From assembly GCA_009785705.1 (NCBI GenBank), contig WQVS01000006.1, positions 1 through 24,351 of the forward strand: a DNA stretch of 24,351 nucleotides. The letters are read 5' to 3'. This stretch comes from Coriobacteriia bacterium. Lineage in GTDB: Bacteria; Actinomycetota; Coriobacteriia; WRKU01; WQUG01. The notes below the pieces were generated by a model. It saw only the letters and a list, made by a program, of their open reading frames with translations. It did no database searches and was not told the DNA's origin. Position 1 is the stretch's first letter, and every line of letters starts with the position of its first letter. Positions 14,617 through 21,431 of this stretch are shown one piece after another. Made by a program: the position numbers and the translations under genes.

Positions 14617-15306
14617 ATGAGTAGTAATCGTGCGCGTAATCGTTTGATTGGGATCTCGGCAGTTTTGAGTATTGTTGTAATTGCAGCAGTAGTCTTCTTT
14701 TTCTTCAATGGAACCTCACTCAGCCTTGACGTAGACAGACTCTACGACAGTGCTGATCGTTATGTGGGGGAGACTGTCCAGCTTAGCGGAACGGTTGTTG
14801 CAGGTTCTTGGGATAGGCAGTCAGAGCCTATGACCTTTAGAGTATTCAACGAAGATTCAGACTCTGCAGCAGAAATAACAACCATTTTTGAAGGAGTACC
14901 TCCACCAAACTTCGGTGATGGTACAGGCGTGATTATTACAGGTGTTGTGGGAGCAGACAGAACCATAACCTCTGGTCAGATGCTCACCGTATGTCCTTCA
15001 AGATATGAAACCGATGACAATACCTTGCCTGTTGCTGGTCTTTTTGACATGGACAGCGACATGGACATGACAGGTATTCCTGTTCGTATTAGTGCCCGTG
15101 TAGTAAATGGGTCAATCACTCCTCCTGGTGAGGATATTCGCTTGACGGTACACGACATCGAAGACCCTAGTATTGAACTGCCTGTTAAGTTCAGTGGTGG
15201 TCTTGCTGAAACCGTTGAAGATGGTACTCCTGTAGTTTTAACGGGGCATCTAGATGAAGACGGCAATTTCGCCGCAGACGTAGTTGCAAATATTGCAGAC
15301 TCGTAA
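14617..15306 (+). CDS. ccmE: Cytochrome c-type biogenesis haem chaperone CcmE, CxxxY variant
   Basis: A 229-residue protein with a basic N terminus, one membrane span (about 10-31) and an outward-facing OB-fold. The core CcmE pattern runs from VGETVQLSGTVVAGS through FEGVPPPNFGDGTGVIITG to TVCPSRYE, where the haem-binding position is C126 with Y130 (CxxxY) rather than the usual HxxxY. That form belongs to the System I variant known from archaea and some bacteria. Standard CcmE is about 150 residues; here residues about 152-229 repeat the OB pattern (IPVRISARVVNGS, LPVKFSGGLAETVEDGTPVVLTG, NFAADVVAN) without a Cys or His ligand. GAGGAG precedes the ATG. It carries haem from CcmC to CcmF. Confidence 0.85.
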   Translation: MSSNRARNRLIGISAVLSIVVIAAVVFFFFNGTSLSLDVDRLYDSADRYVGETVQLSGTVVAGSWDRQSEPMTFRVFNEDSDSAAEITTIFEGVPPPNFGDGTGVIITGVVGADRTITSGQMLTVCPSRYETDDNTLPVAGLFDMDSDMDMTGIPVRISARVVNGSITPPGEDIRLTVHDIEDPSIELPVKFSGGLAETVEDGTPVVLTGHLDEDGNFAADVVANIADS

Positions 15307-15324
15307 ACTATTTAGCTAAATAAC

Positions 15325-15367
15325 ACCGCTCCTTAGTGCTTCTAAGCAGATATGGGGGCGGTTGTTT
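15325..15367 (+). terminator. Hairpin between ccmE and ccmF, possible attenuator
   Basis: 15326-15332 pairs with 15355-15361 (CCGCTCC with GGGGCGG, one G-U) and extends outward with a bulge; TTAG (15333-15336) pairs with CTAA (15342-15345) inside it. The following TTGTTTG is only a weak T-run, so partial termination or mRNA stabilisation is more likely than a full stop. Confidence 0.4.
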
Positions 15368-15388
15368 GTATAGAAGAAACATGGAAAA

Positions 15389-15407
15389 TCTCACCGGGGA
15401 AGTGAGA
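15389..15407 (+). promoter_or_regulatory. Hairpin just upstream of the ccmF ribosome-binding site
   Basis: TCTCAC (15389-15394) pairs with GTGAGA (15402-15407) around a 7-nt loop, 4 nt before AAGGAG (15412-15417). It could influence ccmF translation or mark a processed 5' end. No known riboswitch pattern is recognised. Confidence 0.35.
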
Positions 15408-15422
15408 AATTAAGGAGTCGTT

Positions 15423-17594
15423 ATGATATTGCTCGGACAATTCGGACTCTATTTAGGCTTGTTAGGGGCAGCAGCAGCTATCGTCCTCTACATCCTAAGT
15501 AGGACCAAAACTGGGTTTGCTGCTCAAGCGGCAAATGCAGGTAACTATGCAACCTTAGCATCAATGATGGGTATGACCATTGCTGTTATGGTTCTCTTTG
15601 TAGGATTTGTGACGAGTGACTTTAGCATGCTTTATATTGCAGAAAATCACTCGAAGGACATCACAAGCCTTGCCTTTTTCCTAGATATTTCCGCTATTTG
15701 GGCAGGACAAGCAGGTTCACTGTTGTTCTGGGCTTGGTTGATGACCCTCTTCGCAGGATTCCTTGCTTTCCGTAACTCAAGACAAAGTGACGAAACTGGC
15801 CTCCATGCCATGTCTCTCATGATTCTAAACCTGCTTATTCTTGTGTTCAGCTCGTTCATGGTTCTAACTAAGGGTCACATGCCCTTCTTAGAAACACCTG
15901 CACACATGTATGTTGATGGGCAGCTGGTAGGTGCAGCTACACGATTCGGAATGAATCCGCTACTTCAACACTGGGCGATGGTTCTGCATCCTCCAACACT
16001 CTTCCTGGGTTATGCCGGTCTTGCCGTTCCTTTTGCTTATGGTATGGGCGCGATTATTTCTCGCAATCTAAGCTCTGACTGGATTAAAGCCTGTGACCGT
16101 ATTACTGTATTTGCTTGGTACTGGCTTGGTATTGGTATCTGGGTTGGGGCAATCTGGGCTTATGTTGAGCTCAGTTTTGGAGGCTTCTGGGGCTGGGACC
16201 CGGTAGAAAATGCTTCGATGCTTCCCTGGTTCGCTGGTCTTGCCTTGATTCACTCTATGACGGTGTATCGCCGTAAGGGGAACATGAAAATATGGACCCT
16301 CATGTTGGCAGCACTGACTTACACCATGGTAATCATGGGTACCTTCATCGTTCGTTCAGGAATTATCGAATCGGTACACGCTTTCCCCGAAGATCCTATC
16401 GCTCGAAACATGTTCTTCGCCATCATGATTGGTTCAATGCTTGTTATGTTGGTAGGTATCGTATATCGTCGTAGTGACCTTAGAAATAATAGTGACTTTG
16501 ACTCTTTGACGGGCAAAGACGCTATGTACTACATCAACAACGTTATGATGACCTTGATGACACTCATCTTGCTCTTCATGACCACTTCTCAAGCTACGAC
16601 AGGTCGTGTGTATGCGATTAGTCAATACGAGGTAATCGCACGCTTCTTAGGTATTATTTACCTCCTGTTAATCGCTTTCTGTCCCATGCTCAATTGGGAT
16701 AAGACCGACGGAAAAACGCTCTTTAGTCGCATATGGGCACCTGCTGCATGGAGTCTTATTCCTTTTGCAGGCCTCGTGTGGGTTTGGTGGGATCAACTCC
16801 GCCCCGTTTACGACATTATGGCAGCAAGCCCTAACTTTACTCTGGCAGAGAACTTCACCATGTATCCGCAGTTCCTCTATCATGCCATTGCGTTAGTTGC
16901 CTTCTATGTGTCCTGCTTCCTTGTAGTGACTAACATTGCGCTCTTTGCGCGCGGTACTAAAGCTCGCATGAAAGCTACAGGCGAAAATGTTCTAAAGTCC
17001 TTCGGAAGTATTCTTATCAAGGCGCGCGTACAGTCAGGTGGGTACATCTCACACCTTGCAATCGGCCTTACCGTTATTGGTTTGGTGGGTTCAATGATGT
17101 ATGCCGAAGAAAGAGCTTACGACTTACCTCTACAGGAAGGTGCTGTAGCATCGATTTCTAACTATGACTTTGTCTTGGAAGAGTTCGTACAAGAAACGGT
17201 ATACGAACATGACAACCAAGAATTGAGAGAAACTGTTCGCTTTACGGTAGAACGTGACGGACAGCCAGCTGGTCGCATTGAGACCATCAGATACTTTGAC
17301 CCGATTCGAGAAATGCACCGCATTAATGCGTCAGTAAGGTCAGAACCCTTACGTGACATCTATCTCACCTTGGGTAGTAGAGAGATTGTAGACACTATTC
17401 CTATTACGCTAAAGATTAATCCGCTCATCTGGGTTATGTGGATTGGTTCAGGTCTACTGCTTGTTGGTAATGCCCTGGCTGCATGGCCAAAGCCAAAACC
17501 CAAAGCAGCTCTGGCTGCAGGTGGCGGCAAAGGTAAATCGCCTGGTGGTGCTAAGAAAAAACCTGCCGAAGCAGCCAAAAAGAAAGTTAATTAG
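15423..17594 (+). CDS. ccmF: Haem lyase CcmF (cytochrome c assembly)
   Basis: A 723-residue polytopic membrane protein of the haem-handling superfamily; it takes haem from CcmE and attaches it to CxxCH motifs of apocytochromes outside the membrane. The WWD region is present as GGFWGWDPVENASMLPW (Phe in place of one usual Trp), preceded by HWAMVLHPPTLFLGYAG and followed by FIVRSGIIESVHAF; GGYISHLAIGLTVIGLVGS near the C terminus is the conserved late-His region. About 14-15 spans, then a Lys/Gly/Ala/Pro-rich cytoplasmic tail of about 30 residues. AAGGAG precedes the ATG. CcmH, which presents the apocytochrome in classical System I, is not encoded nearby. Confidence 0.94.
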   Translation: MILLGQFGLYLGLLGAAAAIVLYILSRTKTGFAAQAANAGNYATLASMMGMTIAVMVLFVGFVTSDFSMLYIAENHSKDITSLAFFLDISAIWAGQAGSLLFWAWLMTLFAGFLAFRNSRQSDETGLHAMSLMILNLLILVFSSFMVLTKGHMPFLETPAHMYVDGQLVGAATRFGMNPLLQHWAMVLHPPTLFLGYAGLAVPFAYGMGAIISRNLSSDWIKACDRITVFAWYWLGIGIWVGAIWAYVELSFGGFWGWDPVENASMLPWFAGLALIHSMTVYRRKGNMKIWTLMLAALTYTMVIMGTFIVRSGIIESVHAFPEDPIARNMFFAIMIGSMLVMLVGIVYRRSDLRNNSDFDSLTGKDAMYYINNVMMTLMTLILLFMTTSQATTGRVYAISQYEVIARFLGIIYLLLIAFCPMLNWDKTDGKTLFSRIWAPAAWSLIPFAGLVWVWWDQLRPVYDIMAASPNFTLAENFTMYPQFLYHAIALVAFYVSCFLVVTNIALFARGTKARMKATGENVLKSFGSILIKARVQSGGYISHLAIGLTVIGLVGSMMYAEERAYDLPLQEGAVASISNYDFVLEEFVQETVYEHDNQELRETVRFTVERDGQPAGRIETIRYFDPIREMHRINASVRSEPLRDIYLTLGSREIVDTIPITLKINPLIWVMWIGSGLLLVGNALAAWPKPKPKAALAAGGGKGKSPGGAKKKPAEAAKKKVN

Positions 17595-17606
17595 GGAGTT
17601 ATCCGC

Positions 17607-18410
17607 TTGAGTGAGAACTCGCATAACACTTCTAGCGCAGCTAAAACTGCGCTAGAAAATCCCACTATTTCTGCTGCAGGTGATGCCACAACATCGCCTG
17701 CAGCAATCATGGCTCAAGGGGTGTCTCGCAGCTTCGGTCCGCGCAAGGCAGTAGATGATGTTAGTTTCGAGCTGCCTGATAAAGCTTTTCTTTCTATCTT
17801 CGGACCCAATGGAGCAGGCAAAACAACCTTATTGAAAGTCTTATCGACCCTACTTCCCATAACAGGGAAGGGGTCGGCTTCAGTTTGTGGCTTTGACGTG
17901 AAAACCCAGGCAGAAGAACTACGTCGTCGCATTGGCATTATCAGTCACAATCCACTACTTTACCGTGACCTAAGCGCAGATGAGAATCTGCAATTCTTCG
18001 CAGAACTTTACTGCATACCGAATCCCAAGCAACGCATTGATGAACTACTTGAAGCAGTAGAGCTCAAGCATAGACGCTATGACGTTGTACGTGGCTTTAG
18101 TCGCGGCATGATTCAGCGCCTGTCCATTGCACGCGCATTGCTCCCAAAGCCAGAAGTACTCTTTCTGGACGAGCCTTATTCGGGACTTGACCCCCATGCT
18201 TCTGACATCTTGGACTCACTCATCGCAAATATTCGTGAAGACCATACCTTTGTAATGGTCAGTCATGATTTGGACAAGGGTCTAGAGCTTGCCAGTCATG
18301 CACTTATCTTATCGCGCGGGCAGATAGTTCTCTATGATGAATGTAAGCATATCGATACGGCAGCCTTTAAGTCGCTGTATCGCGAAATTGTAGGTTTGGG
18401 GGTGTCTTAA
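17607..18410 (+). CDS. ccmA: Haem exporter ATP-binding protein CcmA
   Basis: A 267-residue ABC ATPase. Walker A is GPNGAGKTT (about 66-74), the signature region is GFSRGMIQRLSIARALL, Walker B is VLFLDEPYSGLDP, and the switch His is in FVMVSHDLDKGLE. A TTG start at 17607 is chosen because AGGGAG lies about 8 nt upstream; this gives a 35-residue Ser/Ala/Thr-rich N-terminal extension, and the ATG at residue 35 is the alternative. CcmAB uses ATP to release holo-CcmE from CcmC. ccmB follows after 2 nt. Confidence 0.88.
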   Translation: MSENSHNTSSAAKTALENPTISAAGDATTSPAAIMAQGVSRSFGPRKAVDDVSFELPDKAFLSIFGPNGAGKTTLLKVLSTLLPITGKGSASVCGFDVKTQAEELRRRIGIISHNPLLYRDLSADENLQFFAELYCIPNPKQRIDELLEAVELKHRRYDVVRGFSRGMIQRLSIARALLPKPEVLFLDEPYSGLDPHASDILDSLIANIREDHTFVMVSHDLDKGLELASHALILSRGQIVLYDECKHIDTAAFKSLYREIVGLGVS

Positions 18411-18412
18411 CG

Positions 18413-19168
18413 ATGGCAAAAGCAAAAAGTACAGCTGCAACACGCTCTAATATTTCAGGCTGGCGCCAGTACAAGGCGCTTCTGAAGAAAGACATCGCAC
18501 AAGAACTACGTACCAAGGAAATGGTGACCTCAATGGGTCTCTACGGTATGTTGGTGCTTGTTATTTACTACATTGCCCTGTCACAGGCAGGTACTGGCTT
18601 CGATATTACCCTTATCGCAGCGGGACTCTTGCTTCTGATGATTGTCTTTACTTCGATGCTAGGCCTGAATCGCTCCCTTATTCATGAACACGACCAAGGT
18701 CAGCTAGAAGCTTTGTTGTTAGCCCCCATAGATAGACCAATAATCTTTCTAGCAAAGGCAACAACAAACTTTCTTTTTCTAGCTATCGTGCAAGTAGTAG
18801 TAGTGCCCTTCTTTTATGTGATGTTTGTATCAAGCTCTCCTGGCATTATACGGGGCGACGTTGACCCTGGCCCTTGGTGGATGCTTGCTCTAATACTTTT
18901 CTTGGGCTCCATCGGCATTGCTGGTGTGGGCACTTTGCTTGCAACTATTTCGGTAAACTCAAAAGGACGCGATTTCATCCTTGCAGTCCTTTTCATCCCT
19001 GTAATGTATCCCTTGCTACTTGTCTTAGTAGCGGCTTTAACTGCTGTAATCACAGGTGGTTCAGGTTTTGAGGCAACCTTTTGGCAGATGTGTGCAGCAG
19101 CAGCTGCCTATAATGCTGTTGTGATTGCCGTAGCCTTTGCCCTCTATGACTACATCTTAGGAGTGTGA
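18413..19168 (+). CDS. ccmB: Haem exporter permease CcmB
   Basis: A 251-residue permease with six predicted spans. Family blocks include the N-terminal LLKKDIAQELRTKEM, the first extended loop FTSMLGLNRSLIHEHDQGQLEALLLAPIDR (split here by function: partner contact for CcmA), and GIAGVGTLLATISVNSKGRDFILAVLFIPVMYPLLL. About 20 hydrophilic residues precede the conserved start. Partner of CcmA; the spacing of 2 nt upstream and the near overlap with ccmC downstream show tight coupling. Confidence 0.92.
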   Translation: MAKAKSTAATRSNISGWRQYKALLKKDIAQELRTKEMVTSMGLYGMLVLVIYYIALSQAGTGFDITLIAAGLLLLMIVFTSMLGLNRSLIHEHDQGQLEALLLAPIDRPIIFLAKATTNFLFLAIVQVVVVPFFYVMFVSSSPGIIRGDVDPGPWWMLALILFLGSIGIAGVGTLLATISVNSKGRDFILAVLFIPVMYPLLLVLVAALTAVITGGSGFEATFWQMCAAAAAYNAVVIAVAFALYDYILGV

Positions 19169-19176
19169 TAGATCCC

Positions 19177-20148
19177 ATGAGCAAACTGCAAGAATTTGCT
19201 AAAAGCTTCACCCAAAAGCGTGAGCTGCAAATAACTATTGTCTTAGCAATCTTTGGTGCAATTTTGACCACAGCAGCCTTTGTGATGGCCTTCACTAGTG
19301 CCAATATGCAATATCATGACACAACGGTGACAGTAGATTATCTACTTGAGGACAAAGGGGCACTTTTAGCGCCACCTGCACAGCAGGTCGGGGTCGACGA
19401 AGGCTTTGTTTACATTACCCCTTGGTTCTCTCAGAAAATATTCTACTTTCATGTACCGATAGCACAGCTCTCTCTAGTGGTATTTAGTTTGGCTGCAATT
19501 TTTGGGATTATCTTCTTAAGAACGCGCAATCCAAATTATGACTTGCGCAGTCGTATCGCCATGGAGACAACGCTGATTTTTACTCTGGGAACGATGATAA
19601 CGGGGTCCTTGTGGACACGCGCTTCTTGGCTCAATAGCTGGGGAGAGCTAGGCTCAACGCTACTCTCAGAACCCAGACTAGTAACCTATACCGTTATGCT
19701 GATGTTTGTTGTTGCCTATTTTGTATTGCGCAAATCTGTCGAAGGCGAAGAAAAGAAGGCAACTTACAGTGCTGTCTTTGCGATTCTTGCCTGGATTATT
19801 GTGCCCTTCTCATTCCTTTATACACGACTTACGCAGGAAGCGGCAGCACACCCTACAGATGCAGTAAACACTGGCATGGATCCCTCCAATCTACTTCCCT
19901 TCATTGTCTGCATTTTTGGAATGATGATGCTGGGTTACGCTATATACATTCTGCGTGTTGCTGAAGAAAAGAAACGCACTCAGCTTGAAGAGATTAAAGA
20001 AACTATTGAAGATAGCCTGTCAAAGGCCTCAAAAGCTAAGGGTGTCAACGCTACCAATCAATATTCAGCTGCAGTGGTACTGAACAAAACATCAGAAAAG
20101 CAGAGCAGTGATTCTGCTCAATCTGCATCTAAGGATGGGGGAGAATAA
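19177..20148 (+). CDS. ccmC: Haem transport protein CcmC with eroded WWD signature
   Basis: A 323-residue, six-span protein that loads haem onto CcmE. The ATG at 19177 is preferred; a GTG at 19165 also lies in frame but sits about 1 nt from AGGAG. The conserved first external His is kept (FYFHVPIAQ, H92), and ITGSLW precedes the WWD position. There, where CcmC normally reads WGTWWVWD, this protein has WLNSWGELGS, so the central Trp pair and the Asp are lost. A second His (H225) is present near the expected site. The last ~70 residues are a charged, helical and Ser-rich extension not seen in typical CcmC (about 240 residues). Order between ccmB and ccmD supports the call. Confidence 0.82.
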   Translation: MSKLQEFAKSFTQKRELQITIVLAIFGAILTTAAFVMAFTSANMQYHDTTVTVDYLLEDKGALLAPPAQQVGVDEGFVYITPWFSQKIFYFHVPIAQLSLVVFSLAAIFGIIFLRTRNPNYDLRSRIAMETTLIFTLGTMITGSLWTRASWLNSWGELGSTLLSEPRLVTYTVMLMFVVAYFVLRKSVEGEEKKATYSAVFAILAWIIVPFSFLYTRLTQEAAAHPTDAVNTGMDPSNLLPFIVCIFGMMMLGYAIYILRVAEEKKRTQLEEIKETIEDSLSKASKAKGVNATNQYSAAVVLNKTSEKQSSDSAQSASKDGGE

Positions 20149-20149
20149 G

Positions 20150-20344
20150 ATGGAAGAACTCTACAGTTTAGCCCTGCATGATGCACCCTACGTATTTTGG
20201 TCCTACCTCATAGTGTGGTTGGGTCTTGCGGGATATATCGCATCAATTGTGCTACGTATGGCAAAAACCAATAAGGAAATCTTGGTGCTGAAGGAAACCA
20301 TGGACAACCTGAAGACAGCCCCTGAATCTCAAGAGGAGGCCTAG
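20150..20344 (+). CDS. ccmD: CcmD-like small membrane protein (first copy)
   Basis: A 64-residue protein with one membrane span (about 15-36) followed by a charged helix, the standard CcmD layout. The ATG at 20150 follows the ccmC stop by one base, with GGGGGAG upstream; the ORF upstream of it would sit inside ccmC. CcmD holds CcmE on CcmC and helps release haem-bound CcmE. Residues L4, A8-L9, A12-P13-Y14, W23, R36-M37, K42-E43 and L47 line up with the next protein without a gap. Confidence 0.78.
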   Translation: MEELYSLALHDAPYVFWSYLIVWLGLAGYIASIVLRMAKTNKEILVLKETMDNLKTAPESQEEA

Positions 20345-20346
20345 TC

Positions 20347-20559
20347 ATGTTTGACTTTGTAGACCCTAGCATGACAGACCTTTTTACTCATGCCTTACCT
20401 AATGCACCTTACTGGATTGCAGCCTTTGCTGTTGCCTGGTTTTTACTTGTGCTTGGCAGCGTTTATGTCATGTTTCGCATGATAGCGCTGGATAAAGAGG
20501 TGCAGGCCTTGCAAGATAGTATTGACGCAAAACTGACAGACCTAAAGAAAGATAATTAA
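20347..20559 (+). CDS. Second CcmD-like small membrane protein
   Basis: A 70-residue protein with one span (about 23-44) and a charged C-terminal helix that may form a coiled coil. GAGGAGG lies 7 nt upstream, so it is clearly translated. It aligns to the preceding CcmD-like protein at a constant offset of 8 residues (APY at 20-22, W31, RM at 44-45, KE at 50-51, L55), so the two look like a tandem duplication that has diverged. One may serve CcmC and the other the following HemX/CcsA-like protein; that division is speculation. Confidence 0.75.
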   Translation: MFDFVDPSMTDLFTHALPNAPYWIAAFAVAWFLLVLGSVYVMFRMIALDKEVQALQDSIDAKLTDLKKDN

Positions 20560-20575
20560 CTAGAGGAGTCTGACC

Positions 20576-21430
20576 ATGCTGTATGAATTAGCCACATACG
20601 CATACTGGATTGCCTTTTGTGGACTCTTGATGGCAAGCGCGGTTTACGTGTTAGAAATTACTCGCCGTAAACCGACAACTTTTCCTGTGGGACGTATTCT
20701 TCTGATTGTCTCATGGGTAGCTTTGACAGCCTCTATTGGACTGGCCTCTGTTTATCATGAGGGAACACTGCTAAGTGGCTCCAATGCGCTCGTTTTGCTG
20801 GCCTGGGCTATTGTTTTAGCTTACTGCGTCTTTGGCATATTTATGAAGCTTCCCCGTTATGGGGCAATCTTTGTTCCTATGGCGACGCTGCTGTTATTTA
20901 TTGCGCAAATTGTAGCCCCTGGAAGGGGTAACTTTGCGCCCTATCCAGAACACATTACAGCTCAAATGGATTCTGCCATGATTGGATATCATGTACTGCT
21001 CATCACTTTTGGCAATGCCTTTCTGCTCATTGGTAGTTTGACAGCCTTGCTCTACATTTATCAGTCACGTGCTCTGCGTAGTAAAACACCACCGCAATTT
21101 TTGAAGTCACTTCCGTCGCTAGCCAACATAGAAAGACTCTGGATTCGTGTTCTCTCTATCGGTTTGCCCATTTACTTTGCGGGACAGATTCTAGGGGTCA
21201 CGCGTGCCATTGCTGTGGATGCACAGAGCTGGTTTATTGATGTTCGTATTGTGCTCTCAGGTGCGATACTTATTACTTTTTCCTTGGCTCTGTTCCTCTA
21301 TTACCGGGCAAAAACAGACAATACTATGACTGCCTACATTACCTTTGCAGGTGCCGTGATGATTATCGTACTTATGGTGCTCGCAAGAACACTGCCAACA
21401 GGCTTCCATATCTTTGGAGTATTTAATTAG
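20576..21430 (+). CDS. HemX/CcsA-like cytochrome c assembly family membrane protein
   Basis: A 284-residue protein with about eight spans. The block around MDSAMIGYHVLLITFGNAFLLIG carries the conserved external His (H139) of the CcsA/HemX family (cytochrome c assembly domain). In the WWD position, where relatives read like WGSYWSWDP, it has only DAQSWFIDVR (W219), so the tryptophan signature is eroded. AGAGGAG precedes the ATG. In Bacillus, HemX is encoded beside hemA and affects HemA levels; here the gene lies one gene upstream of hemA and at the end of the ccm operon, so either a HemX role or an added haem-handling role is possible. Confidence 0.65.
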   Translation: MLYELATYAYWIAFCGLLMASAVYVLEITRRKPTTFPVGRILLIVSWVALTASIGLASVYHEGTLLSGSNALVLLAWAIVLAYCVFGIFMKLPRYGAIFVPMATLLLFIAQIVAPGRGNFAPYPEHITAQMDSAMIGYHVLLITFGNAFLLIGSLTALLYIYQSRALRSKTPPQFLKSLPSLANIERLWIRVLSIGLPIYFAGQILGVTRAIAVDAQSWFIDVRIVLSGAILITFSLALFLYYRAKTDNTMTAYITFAGAVMIIVLMVLARTLPTGFHIFGVFN

Positions 21431-21431
21431 T

